NCBI GenBank assembly: GCA_903642225.1
Contig: CAHJWI010000015.1
Coordinates: 18,477 to 82,476 of the forward strand
From: Acidobacteriaceae bacterium
GTDB lineage: Bacteria; Acidobacteriota; Terriglobia; Terriglobales; Acidobacteriaceae
Direction of reading: 5' to 3'
DNA length: 64,000 bases
The position numbers and the translations under genes were made by a program. The notes beneath the pieces are model-generated. The model ran no database searches and was not told where the DNA came from. It saw only the letters and a list, made by a program, of their open reading frames with translations. This document shows, piece after piece, positions 35,842-44,593 of this stretch. The number at the start of each line of letters is the position of its first letter. Positions within the stretch are counted from its first letter, which is position 1.

Positions 35842-37326
35842 TCAGCGGGCGTTGTCGGTAGCGGGTTCTGGGTGGATCAGCAGCCGATCCACTTCCGGAT
35901 GTTGTCGGAGAAACGCGGCTTCCAGGCCGGAGATGCTGCGGTGGACACGGTCCATGGACCAGTCGTCGGGCAGAGTGCAGTGGCAGCTCATATCGACGCG
36001 GTCCCCGTGTTGCATTGCCGTGATGTCGTGAATGTCTTCAATTTCGGGAAAGTCTTTGACCGCGACACGGAGATCGGCGATCAGCAAGCGGTCGCGCTCC
36101 ACTGGAACCGGATGCTCGATAGCGTCGACCTCGCTTTCAATGTGGGTAAGAATGCGGTGGATGTCAGGAACTTCGCGGCGCATGTCGGCCTCAATGCGGG
36201 AGACGGTTTCGTGCGCGTCGCGAAGGTGGGTAGCGGCGGGAAGCTCAAGATGCTGCTCAAGGTAGAGACCGTCTTCGAGCTGCTGAATGCTGACGTCGTG
36301 AATGGAAAGGTCAGCGCGGGAGGCTACGGCGCGCACACGATCAAAGACAGACTCGTGGACATCTGCGGTGGGCACGGTGTGAACAACGACATCAGTGCCT
36401 GGGGTGATGCTCTGAATGGCCTCGGTCACGGCAGAGACAATCTGCTCTGAACGCTGGAACGAAATAGTGCGAGCCATGCCAAGCGTGACGTCCGCAAAGT
36501 AAGCCGGACCGGCGCGACGCATGCGCAGCTGATTGACCGACACAACGCCGGGAATGCGGCGCACAGCGTCAATCATGCCGCGGCGGGTCTCTGGCGGAGT
36601 CTTGTCGAGAAGTGCATCCACCGTCTCTCGGAAGAGGCGGTAGGTGACGGTAAGGATGATGATTGAAACGATAAGGGCGGCCAGCGGGTCTGCGAGCTGG
36701 AGCTGGCGGATGCCGAAGTGCTGGCCGAGGTAGACCGCAGCGAGGCCGAGCAGAACGGCGAAGGACGACCAGATGTCGGTGCCGAAGTGGAGCGCCTCTG
36801 CCTCCAGCGCCTGGGAGTGGGCCTGCTGCGCAACGGCGGCGAGCTGGCGCGAGCGAGTGTAATCCACCGCTATGGAAAGCAGCAGGACGAGGATGGGCCA
36901 CAGAGAGAACGGCAGCTGGAGCGACTGGCCGTGACGGTAATGCTGCACACGCTTAACGGCCTCAAAGATGATCCAGCCGGACGAGGCGAGCATAAAAAGG
37001 GTCTCCGCGAAGGCGGAAAGGCTTTCCACGCGACCGTGGCCGTAGCTGTGATCTTCGTCCGGCGGCATGTCCGCGACACGCAGGCTCAGCAGAGTCATGG
37101 TACTGGCGATAAGATCGATGGCCGAGTGCGCGGCCTCAGACAACATGCCGAGCGATCCTGTGGCGATGCCGGTAATTATTTTCAGCAGAGTAATGGCGGA
37201 AGCTGCAAGGACGGAGCGCAAGGCAATTTCGCGCTTGATCTGAATGATATCGCGCGAAGGTGCAGCGGGAACGCCGGGCCGGAGCACGGGTAAGGAGGCC
37301 GGGCGAGATTGCGGAAGCTCGGGCAT
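35842..37326 (-). CDS. Cation diffusion facilitator (CDF) transporter
   Basis: 494 residues. Six hydrophobic segments in the first 230 residues, with the metal-site motifs HSAID (segment 2) and HFGTD (segment 5). After a ZT-dimer-like C-terminal domain (TRRGMIDAVRRIPGVVSVNQLRMRR), a second and third cytoplasmic beta-alpha-beta repeat appear (residues 310-480), so the tail is roughly twice the usual length. Exports Zn, Fe, Mn or Co by proton exchange; the metal cannot be told. Confidence 0.88.
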   Translation of the reverse strand: MPELPQSRPASLPVLRPGVPAAPSRDIIQIKREIALRSVLAASAITLLKIITGIATGSLGMLSEAAHSAIDLIASTMTLLSLRVADMPPDEDHSYGHGRVESLSAFAETLFMLASSGWIIFEAVKRVQHYRHGQSLQLPFSLWPILVLLLSIAVDYTRSRQLAAVAQQAHSQALEAEALHFGTDIWSSFAVLLGLAAVYLGQHFGIRQLQLADPLAALIVSIIILTVTYRLFRETVDALLDKTPPETRRGMIDAVRRIPGVVSVNQLRMRRAGPAYFADVTLGMARTISFQRSEQIVSAVTEAIQSITPGTDVVVHTVPTADVHESVFDRVRAVASRADLSIHDVSIQQLEDGLYLEQHLELPAATHLRDAHETVSRIEADMRREVPDIHRILTHIESEVDAIEHPVPVERDRLLIADLRVAVKDFPEIEDIHDITAMQHGDRVDMSCHCTLPDDWSMDRVHRSISGLEAAFLRQHPEVDRLLIHPEPATDNAR

Positions 37327-37383
37327 GCAAAGTTTCAGGCTACACGCGATGGGCGTGGAGCGGAAAGGACATCTGTGCAGCCA

Positions 37384-38142
37384 TCATACGGCGGTCGCGG
37401 ACCAGAGACCGGCCACTCCAAAGAGGTAAGGTTTCCAGGTTGCGTCGGTGAAGCCGGCGCGGAGCATCATCGCGCACATCTCCTGCGGCGGTGGGAAGCG
37501 TTCAACGCTGACGGGAAGGTATTTGTAGCTTTCGCCACTACCGGAAAGAAAGCCGCCTATGCGGGGGAGGACGTGGCGGAAGTAGAGGCGGTACGCCGTT
37601 CCGAGCAGGCCGGGCGGTTCGCTGAAATCGAGGATGCCGATGCGGGCGCCTGGACGGAGAACACGGCGAATCTCACGCAAGCCGGCGTTGTAGTCCGCCA
37701 GATTGCGGAAGCCGAAGGCGGAGGTAACCAGGTCCTGCGACGCGTCGGCAAAGGGCAGGGCGAGGGCGTCGGCTTCGATGAAGGTAACGGGTTTCCCCGC
37801 CAGCTTGGTGCGTCCGCGTTCGATCATCTCGTGGGAAAAGTCGATTGCGATGATGGATGCGCTTCCCTGCCCTTGCGGCCGGCGGGCGAGCAGGGCGGCG
37901 GTCATATCGGCGGTGCCGCAGCAGAGGTCGAGCACGTTGGCTTCGGGACGGCGCAGGATGGTGTCAAAATGCTTTGCAGCGCGGTGCCACCAGACGCGGT
38001 CCATGCCGAAGCTGAGCACGTGATTGAGGCGGTCGTAACGGGGGGCAATAGTGTTAAACATCGCCTGGACTGCCCTGCCCGCGCTGGCGGGGGCAGACGT
38101 GCCATGCGGGCGCGCGCCAACAGGCTGTTCAGGAAAAGTCAT
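37384..38142 (-). CDS. menG: Demethylmenaquinone/ubiquinone methyltransferase
   Basis: SAM-dependent methyltransferase of 252 residues. VQAMFNTIAPRYDRLNHVLSFG is the UbiE/MenG signature; VLDLCCGTADMTAAL binds SAM, and SAFGFRNLADY is a further family block. Acidobacteriota use menaquinone, so MenG is the more likely role (inference). The ATG overlaps the aroB stop by four bases (ATGA), which ties translation of the two. Confidence 0.92.
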   Translation of the reverse strand: MTFPEQPVGARPHGTSAPASAGRAVQAMFNTIAPRYDRLNHVLSFGMDRVWWHRAAKHFDTILRRPEANVLDLCCGTADMTAALLARRPQGQGSASIIAIDFSHEMIERGRTKLAGKPVTFIEADALALPFADASQDLVTSAFGFRNLADYNAGLREIRRVLRPGARIGILDFSEPPGLLGTAYRLYFRHVLPRIGGFLSGSGESYKYLPVSVERFPPPQEMCAMMLRAGFTDATWKPYLFGVAGLWSATAV

Positions 38143-39257
38143 GCCGGCACCGCCGTCGCATGCGGCAGGGTTTGGAGCATTGCCGCGAGCATAAATGCCG
38201 CGGCGGCGTGAAGCTCGCCTTCGGTCACGTCGCGGACGATCTCCGTAGAGCCGATGCCGGTGGGCAGAATGAACTTGAGTACCCCGCTACGCTTTTTCTT
38301 GTCGCGTGCGGTAAGGGCTACAAGTTGGTCCGCCGTTGCGTTAAAAGGCGGCAGGCTGGTGGTGCGCTGAATGAGTTGCGCAATGCGCACTGCATCTTCT
38401 GTGGGAATTGCACTGCGGGTCTGCGCCAGATGCAGAGCGGCGATCATACCCCAGCCGATAGCTTCGCCGTGGAGAAGTGTTGTGTAGCCGGTCGCGGCTT
38501 CAACGGCATGGCCCAGAGTGTGACCAAGATTGAGGGTGGCGCGGACGCCGGTTTCGAACTCGTCCTCTGCAACGATCGCGGCCTTGACGCGGATACTTGC
38601 CTCAACAACATGGGCCAGTGCCACGGGGTCGCCAGCAAGGATGACATCAATGTTGCCTTCCATGTACTTGAAGAGATCTGCATCGCCGAGGATGGCTGAT
38701 TTGACGCTCTCCTGCAGGCCGGCGCGGAGCTCTCTCCGTGGCAGGGTGCTGAGGGTGTTAGTGTCGGCAAGAACGGCAACCGGCTGATGGAAGCTGCCGA
38801 CAAGGTTCTTGCCTGCCCCCAGGTTCACGCCAGTCTTGCCGCCAACCGACGAGTCCACCTGGGCGAGCAGCGTGGTGGGAATCTGCAGGAAGCGAAGGCC
38901 ACGCATATAGATTGCGGCAAGAAAGCCGGTGATGTCGCCAACCACGCCGCCGCCCAGAGCGATCAGGAGGGCGTCGCGGTCCGCGCCAAGGGTGGCAAGC
39001 TGCTCGCAGAGTGTTTCAAGGGTGGCGAGCCGCTTGTGCTGCTCGCCGGCAGGGATCAGAAGGGTATGCGTCGGATGCGGAAGCATGTCGCGAACAGCGC
39101 TTCCCCACAGGCGATCGATCTCAGGCGAAGTCACGATAACCGCCATGGAGTTTGGGCCGGAGAGCGTGTTGAGTACTGGAAGAAGATGTGCAAGCGCACC
39201 CGGACCGATGTGAACGGGGTAGGTAGCAGTCGCCGTTTGAATGTCGAGGACAGGCAC
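38139..39257 (-). CDS. aroB: 3-dehydroquinate synthase
   Basis: Second step of the shikimate pathway, NAD- and metal-dependent. Blocks: IPAGEQHKRLATLE, ALGGGVVGDITGFLAAIYMRGL, QIPTTLLAQVDSSVGGKTGVN, ATLNLGHTLGHAVEA and LLHGEAIGWGM. 372 residues from GTG 39257, close to the usual 360; the upstream reading has no family match. Divergent from bcp by 42 bases. Next gene menG overlaps by four bases. Confidence 0.94.
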   Translation of the reverse strand: MPVLDIQTATATYPVHIGPGALAHLLPVLNTLSGPNSMAVIVTSPEIDRLWGSAVRDMLPHPTHTLLIPAGEQHKRLATLETLCEQLATLGADRDALLIALGGGVVGDITGFLAAIYMRGLRFLQIPTTLLAQVDSSVGGKTGVNLGAGKNLVGSFHQPVAVLADTNTLSTLPRRELRAGLQESVKSAILGDADLFKYMEGNIDVILAGDPVALAHVVEASIRVKAAIVAEDEFETGVRATLNLGHTLGHAVEAATGYTTLLHGEAIGWGMIAALHLAQTRSAIPTEDAVRIAQLIQRTTSLPPFNATADQLVALTARDKKKRSGVLKFILPTGIGSTEIVRDVTEGELHAAAAFMLAAMLQTLPHATAVPA

Positions 39258-39299
39258 AGCTTGATTATCGCAGTGGAGCTGTGGGGTTACTCTGTTGGC

Positions 39300-39758
39300 A
39301 TGAAGATTGGGGATGTAATTGAGTTTTCGTTGCCGGACCAAAGTGGCAAGGCGATCTCGTTGAAGCAGTACCGGGGCAAGCCGGTGGTGCTGTTCTTTTA
39401 TCCGCGCGCAGATACGCCGGGATGCACCGTCGAAGCCTGCGAGTTTCAGTCGCTCTATGGGCAGTTGGAAGCAGCCGGTGCGGTGCTGCTGGGCATCAGC
39501 CGCGACACACCCGGCAAGCAGAAGAAGTTCGCGGACAAGTTCGGTTTGACGTACCCACTGCTGGCCGACTCTGATTTGGTGGTGGCCAAACAGTTCGACG
39601 TGGTGAAGGAAGCCAGCATGTACGGCAAGCCCGTCACCAAGGTCGAGCGATCGACATTTGTTTTCGACAAGGACGGCAAACTGGAGGCAGAGTTCCGCGG
39701 TGTCAAGCCGGAGGGACATGCGGCAGAGATGCTCGCTTTGGTGAAGGGTGTGGCGTAA
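39300..39758 (+). CDS. bcp: Thioredoxin-dependent thiol peroxidase (BCP type)
   Basis: 152-residue peroxiredoxin: DTPGCTVEACEF gives the peroxidatic Cys and the second Cys five residues later, typical of the alpha2/alpha3 BCP group; VERSTFVFDKDG is the C-terminal block. Removes hydrogen and organic peroxides in the cytoplasm. The ATG at 39300 is the only start that gives the family N-terminus. Confidence 0.93.
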   Translation: MKIGDVIEFSLPDQSGKAISLKQYRGKPVVLFFYPRADTPGCTVEACEFQSLYGQLEAAGAVLLGISRDTPGKQKKFADKFGLTYPLLADSDLVVAKQFDVVKEASMYGKPVTKVERSTFVFDKDGKLEAEFRGVKPEGHAAEMLALVKGVA

Positions 39759-39809
39759 GCCGACGGAGTTGTCTGCGCACGCGGTCTGGGTGGATGTGCC
39801 CGTCCCCGG

Positions 39810-40302
39810 ATGTCTAGACCGCTGCGTCGTGCTGAGCCTGCAAACTAGGCAGTACACAGAGGCGCAGCGCGAAGGTGCTCTGGGGCACGCCCTGGGCCTG
39901 GACACGCAGCTTGTAAATGACGGCACATACCTTCTTGCGACGGCGGCAGGCGACCCCGACGCGGTTGTGGCCAGCGGTGGTTGGAGTTACCGCGCAACGC
40001 TCTTCGGCAGTGATGCCGGTCCGGGCCGAGAACCAGCGCTGCTGGCCCCACAAACGACGCTGCAAAATTCGAGCGATCTTTGTGCGTCCTGCGGGCGCGG
40101 CAGGATTGGGAACAGCAATGCTGCGGTACTGCGAAGCCAGAGCAGACAGGCAGGATTTTGCGCGCGGAGATGTGATTGACACTTACCGGCGTTCCCCTGT
40201 ACCTGCGGGAATGGTACGTCGCAAATGAACCCGTGGCAGTGCCGCAGCCTAACGGCGAGATGCTACCCCTCGTGACCATGCATAGGGAGTTGCGCGGGCT
40301 AA
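39810..40302 (+). pseudogene. GNAT acetyltransferase, frame-shifted remnant
   Basis: Recognisable GNAT pieces appear in order but in three different frames. Start: ATG 39810 with RPLRRAEPAN in one frame, then a stop. Next QYTEAQREGALGHALGLDTQ...DPDAVVASGGWSYRATLFGSD...REPALLAPQT in another (about 39845-40050). Then KIRAIFVRPAGAAGLGTAMLRYCEA (acetyl-CoA loop region) in a third (about 40060-40140), and LTGVPLYLREWYV...PNGEMLPLVTMHREL in a fourth reading shift (about 40176-40285), with a TGA inside. The order matches an intact acetyltransferase, so this is a gene broken by several indels, not chance similarity. The opposite-strand ORFs here are shadows. Confidence 0.8.
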
Positions 40303-40967
40303 GCAGTTGGAAAGGTGAAATCCTGGCCGGCAGAAAATACAGCCTCTGTGCCGGTGGCAGGAGCAGAGTCGGCAATGTCCTTCTTGCCTTCTTTACCGAG
40401 CGCGGTCACGATGTCGGACAGAACAGCGTAGTTGCCGATGCGCGTGACCTGAAGCGAGAGTTCTCCATAGCTGACCAGGATGCCGGCGCGGGCGGACTGC
40501 ACCACCGTCAGCTTTACCGGCGTGCCTTTCGGCAGTCCCCCGAGCGGCCCGGAAAGGACTGCGTCGACCATGTCCCCATTGCGAAGGTGACCGCTGTCTG
40601 CGGTGGCCTTTAGCTGAACGCAGATGGGTGTACCGGAGCGCAGACCAAGCGGATTCGGAACAGTAGCGATGGGCAACATTGGTTTGTCGTCCGATGGCTG
40701 GCCGGGATGCTGCGGATTACCGGTGACCTCGATCTTGCTGTTCGCGAGAGGTGCGGTGGAAGCGGGCGCAGCCGTCACACGTTGGCGCGAGCCTGCGGGC
40801 GTTGAGGATCTTCGGGTACGCGCACCTGGCGCGCTGGCTGGCACGGCAACCGCGGGTGTGGCGCTCGTCTTTCCTGCGGGTGTGGGTGAAGGCGCAACCG
40901 ACGTCTGCTGCGCCGAAACGCCATGCGCGAAGCAGAGAACGGCAGCAACTGCCAGGACGTGACTCAT
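40299..40967 (-). CDS. Secreted protein of unknown function
   Basis: 222 residues with a signal peptide (FAHGVSAQQ). The mature N-terminal part is Pro/Ala/Thr-rich linker; the C-terminal half has beta blocks such as KATADSGHLRNGDMVDAVLSG and GTPVKLTVVQSARAGILVSYGELSLQV that look like a small exported beta domain. I recognise no family. ATG 40967 puts the signal peptide at the terminus; a longer upstream reading lacks a reason. Its stop lies at the end of the GNAT remnant and it precedes the RND operon's end. Confidence 0.65.
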   Translation of the reverse strand: MSHVLAVAAVLCFAHGVSAQQTSVAPSPTPAGKTSATPAVAVPASAPGARTRRSSTPAGSRQRVTAAPASTAPLANSKIEVTGNPQHPGQPSDDKPMLPIATVPNPLGLRSGTPICVQLKATADSGHLRNGDMVDAVLSGPLGGLPKGTPVKLTVVQSARAGILVSYGELSLQVTRIGNYAVLSDIVTALGKEGKKDIADSAPATGTEAVFSAGQDFTFPTA

Positions 40968-41063
40968 GAAAGATGGGATGAGACCCACGCAGGCAGAGTT
41001 GCAGAATGTGGTTGGCTGGCACGTGGGCCGGAGTACCACTTTGGATCCAGGCATGTACTGCCG

Positions 41064-44000
41064 TCAGTCCCCCGGCGCCGGCGCTGGAGCAAAGCGGGAA
41101 CGGGTCGGCGCGCTACGGCGTCCGCGACGCTCAATGAAAGCGCGGATGCGGTCGAAGGTAAGATAAACGACCGGTGTGGTGAAGAGAGTAAGTGCTTGCG
41201 AGACGAGCAGGCCGCCGACGATCGTGATACCGAGAGGTTTGCGGAGCTCCGATCCAGTGCCGGTGCCAAAGGCGAGGGGAACGGCACCAAGCAGTGCAGC
41301 CATCGTGGTCATGGTGATGGGACGGAAGCGGAGAACGCACGCCTCATAGATGGCGTCGACAGGAGCCTTACCGTGTTCGCGTTCGGCGACAAGGGCAAAG
41401 TCGATCATCATGATGGCGTTCTTCTTCACAATACCGATCAGCAGCAGAATGCCGATCATCGCGATGACCGAAAGATCAGTCTGTGTGACGAGCAAAGCGA
41501 GAATAGCACCCACTCCCGCGGACGGCAGCGTGCTTAGGATGGTGAGTGGATGGATGAAACTCTCGTACAGGATGCCGAGAACGATGTAAACGGCAGTAAG
41601 GGCGAGGACGATGAGGATGGGCTCGCTTGAAAGCGAATCTTTGAAGGCAGCCGCGGTTCCCTGAAAGCCGCCGGCGATGGAAGCGGGCAGGCCAACCTGG
41701 TTGCGGGCGCGGTCGATAGCAGCGGTGGCCTCCGAAAGCGAGATTGCGGGTGCCAGATTAAACGAAAGCGTGGCCGCGGGCGACAGGCCCTGGTGGTTGA
41801 CCTGCAGCGGTATGCGCTGGAGCTCAAAGTGACTGATAGCGGAGAGCGGAATCTGCGCGCCGGTGCTGGCTTTTACATAAACAGTTTTCAGCGCATCGGG
41901 CGACTGCTGGAACTGCGGCGCGACCTCAAGCACAACGTGGTATTGGTTCAGCGTGGTGTAGGTGGTGGATACCTGTCGCTGGCCGAAAGCAGTAGAGAGT
42001 GTGTTGTCGATAGCGAGCGACGTGACACCGAGGCGTGAGGCGGTATCGCGGTCGATCACAAGTTGAGTGCGCAGACCCTGATCCTGCTGATCGGTGGCAA
42101 CGTCGCGCAACTCTGGTTGCTGTTGCATGGCGGCAAGCATCAGCGGGGCGTAGTGGTTCAAGTCCGTGATCGAGTCGCTGGTCAGGGTGTATTGATATTG
42201 CGTGGCCGTGCCACGACCGCCGATGTTGAGCTCCTGCGAGGACTGCAGGTAAGTAATGACGCCGGGGATGGAACTCAGTTTTGGGCGCAACCGTGCAATG
42301 ACCTGGTCGGCGGTTTCACCGTGGCGCTGCTCTAACGATTTGAGAAAGATAAACATGTTGCCGGAGTTGCTGGCGCCGCCGCCCGGACCGCCACCGCCAA
42401 CAGAGCTTAGAGCGTTGAGCACGCCGGGATCGGACTTGACGATCTCCGTCATCTGCTGAACCTTCAGCTTCATAGCGTCAAAGCTCACATCCTGCTGCCC
42501 CTGAATGCGACCGCCCAAACGGCCCGTGTCCTGCTGCGGAAAGAAGCCCTTCGGCACAAGAATAAACAGATAGATGTTGAGGATAAAAGTTGCGATGGTA
42601 AGCAGCAGGACCGCTGTCTGGTGGCGCAGCACCCAGCGCAGGCCGCGCTCATATTCCCCGAGGATAAAGTCGAACATGCGTTCGGTGGCGCGGTATACGC
42701 GACCATGCTTCCGGGCTGAGTGCGGTTCAAGGAAGCGCGCTGAAAGCATGGGCGTGGTGGTCAGTGAAACGACCAGCGAAACGAGGATGGCGACAGAAAG
42801 TGTGATGGCAAACTCGCGGAACAGGCGGCCCACAATACCACCCATGAGCAGGATGGGGATGAAAACCGCGATGAGCGAGATGGACATCGACAGCACCGTG
42901 AAACCAATCTCGCGGGAACCGACCATGGCCGCTTCGTAGGGGGTCAGGCCGTCTTCCAGATGACGAGAGATGTTCTCGATCACGACGATGGCGTCGTCAA
43001 CCACGAAACCCGTGCTGATGGTCAGCGCCATCAGCGAAAGGTTGTCGAGCGTATAGCCGAGCAGGTACATGACACCGAAGGTGCCAAGCAAGGAAAGCGG
43101 AACCGAGACGGAGGGGATCAACGTCGAGCGCACTTCGCGCAGGAAGAAGAAGACAACCAGGATGACAAGGCCGACAGTAATCAGCAGGGTACGCGTGATG
43201 TCTTTGACAGAGGCGCGGATGGTGGCCGTGCGGTCAAGCGCGACCTGCAGCTTGATGCTGGGTGGGATGCTGGCCTGCAGCGTTGGAAGCTGCTTGAGCA
43301 CGTTGTCGACTGTCGCGATAATGTTGGAGCCAGGCGACTTGAAGACAATGATCAGGATGGATGGCTTGCCGTTGAACATGCCGAAAGTGTGAATGTCTTC
43401 GACCGAGTCGATGACCGACGCAACATCACCCAGGCGAACGATACCTGCGGCGTTTGTGCTGGTGGTAGCTACGTTGGAGACGTTTGGGTTAAGCGCGGCA
43501 GACTGATAGCCGGTGCCGCTGTTCTGGTTGGCGGTACTAAGAGCCGTTGACGTCGAGGTTGTCGCCGTAGATGTGCCCGTGGTGGCGCTTGAAACGTTTG
43601 ATTGCAGGCCATTGGCAGCCTGGGCATTCGACACAGGACCCCGGCTGGTAGCAATGACAAGGGGCCGGTAGGCGTCTGCGCCAAAAAGCTGGTCGGAGGT
43701 ATCGATCGCCCAACGGCGCTTTTCGCCGTTCAGGTAGCCTGTCGGCGAAAGAACGTTGAAGGTCTGAGCGGCGGCCTGGACGGCGTTGAGTGAAAGGTTG
43801 TAGCTGGTGAGCTGGTTGGGATTGGCCTCGATGCGGACGCCAGGCTTGCTGCTGCCGCCGACAAAGGTCTGCCCAACGCCGGCGACAGAGGCGAGCTTCT
43901 GGGCCAGAATACTGTCCGCGGCGTCGTAAATCTGGGGAACCGTGAGGGAGTCTGAGGTGAGCGCAAAAATCAGAATGGGCGCGTCTGCCGGATTGATTTT

Positions 44001-44588
44001 GCGGTAGGTGGGGTTGCTTGGCAGATTCGCGGGAAGCTGTGCGCGGGCAGCGGAGATGGCAGCCTGCACATCGCGGGCAGCACCGTTGATGTCACGCGTG
44101 AGGTCGAACTGCATGGTGATGGAGACTGACCCCTGCTGGGAGCTGGAGGTCATCTGGTTGATGCCGGCAATGCGGCTGAACTGGCGCTCCAGCGGTGTGG
44201 CAACGGAACTCGCCATGGTCTCTGGATCTGCGCCCGGCAACGAGGCACCGACTGAAATGACAGGAAACTCAACCTCTGGAAGGGAGGCGACGGGAAGTAA
44301 TTTGTAAGCGACTGCACCGGCAAGAAGAATGGCAATGGAGAGCAGGAACGTGGCGACAGGACGGCGGATGAACGGTGCGGAGAAGTGGATGTTGCCGATC
44401 GGCTCGGACGCTTCCTCCAACTCCTGGTTGCGGCTCTCGTCAGACGCGGAGGCGCGATCGCGTGGTGCGGAGTCGCCGGCGCGGGTGTCAGGACCGCTGT
44501 CGTGCGCGAGCGCGTTCAGCTTCGTGGCGTCACCGGGTCTTGCGTGATCGCTGGGAGAACGGTCGCCGGGTTGGAATTCGTGGTCCAT
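41064..44588 (-). CDS. RND multidrug efflux pump, MdtC-like
   Basis: Inner membrane proton-driven pump of the AcrB/MdtBC family. RPVATFLLSIAILLAGAVAY starts the first membrane helix at about residue 76; GFVVDDAIVVIENI carries the proton-relay Asp pair. 1174 residues: about 65 extra hydrophilic residues at the N-terminus and a Ser/Thr/Asn-rich insert at residues 317-382 of the periplasmic part. It is the third gene of the adaptor-pump-pump operon, starting five bases after the previous stop. Confidence 0.93.
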   Translation of the reverse strand: MDHEFQPGDRSPSDHARPGDATKLNALAHDSGPDTRAGDSAPRDRASASDESRNQELEEASEPIGNIHFSAPFIRRPVATFLLSIAILLAGAVAYKLLPVASLPEVEFPVISVGASLPGADPETMASSVATPLERQFSRIAGINQMTSSSQQGSVSITMQFDLTRDINGAARDVQAAISAARAQLPANLPSNPTYRKINPADAPILIFALTSDSLTVPQIYDAADSILAQKLASVAGVGQTFVGGSSKPGVRIEANPNQLTSYNLSLNAVQAAAQTFNVLSPTGYLNGEKRRWAIDTSDQLFGADAYRPLVIATSRGPVSNAQAANGLQSNVSSATTGTSTATTSTSTALSTANQNSGTGYQSAALNPNVSNVATTSTNAAGIVRLGDVASVIDSVEDIHTFGMFNGKPSILIIVFKSPGSNIIATVDNVLKQLPTLQASIPPSIKLQVALDRTATIRASVKDITRTLLITVGLVILVVFFFLREVRSTLIPSVSVPLSLLGTFGVMYLLGYTLDNLSLMALTISTGFVVDDAIVVIENISRHLEDGLTPYEAAMVGSREIGFTVLSMSISLIAVFIPILLMGGIVGRLFREFAITLSVAILVSLVVSLTTTPMLSARFLEPHSARKHGRVYRATERMFDFILGEYERGLRWVLRHQTAVLLLTIATFILNIYLFILVPKGFFPQQDTGRLGGRIQGQQDVSFDAMKLKVQQMTEIVKSDPGVLNALSSVGGGGPGGGASNSGNMFIFLKSLEQRHGETADQVIARLRPKLSSIPGVITYLQSSQELNIGGRGTATQYQYTLTSDSITDLNHYAPLMLAAMQQQPELRDVATDQQDQGLRTQLVIDRDTASRLGVTSLAIDNTLSTAFGQRQVSTTYTTLNQYHVVLEVAPQFQQSPDALKTVYVKASTGAQIPLSAISHFELQRIPLQVNHQGLSPAATLSFNLAPAISLSEATAAIDRARNQVGLPASIAGGFQGTAAAFKDSLSSEPILIVLALTAVYIVLGILYESFIHPLTILSTLPSAGVGAILALLVTQTDLSVIAMIGILLLIGIVKKNAIMMIDFALVAEREHGKAPVDAIYEACVLRFRPITMTTMAALLGAVPLAFGTGTGSELRKPLGITIVGGLLVSQALTLFTTPVVYLTFDRIRAFIERRGRRSAPTRSRFAPAPAPGD

Positions 44589-44593
44589 GCTCT

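Noticed and set aside
38787..39299. Plus-strand ORF running into bcp from inside aroB
   Set aside because: The upstream part is antisense to aroB; only the portion from ATG 39300 matches the peroxiredoxin.
39814..40182. Minus-strand ORF of 122 residues over the GNAT region
   Set aside because: No similarity and shadowed by the plus-strand acetyltransferase pieces, whose order and motifs are specific.
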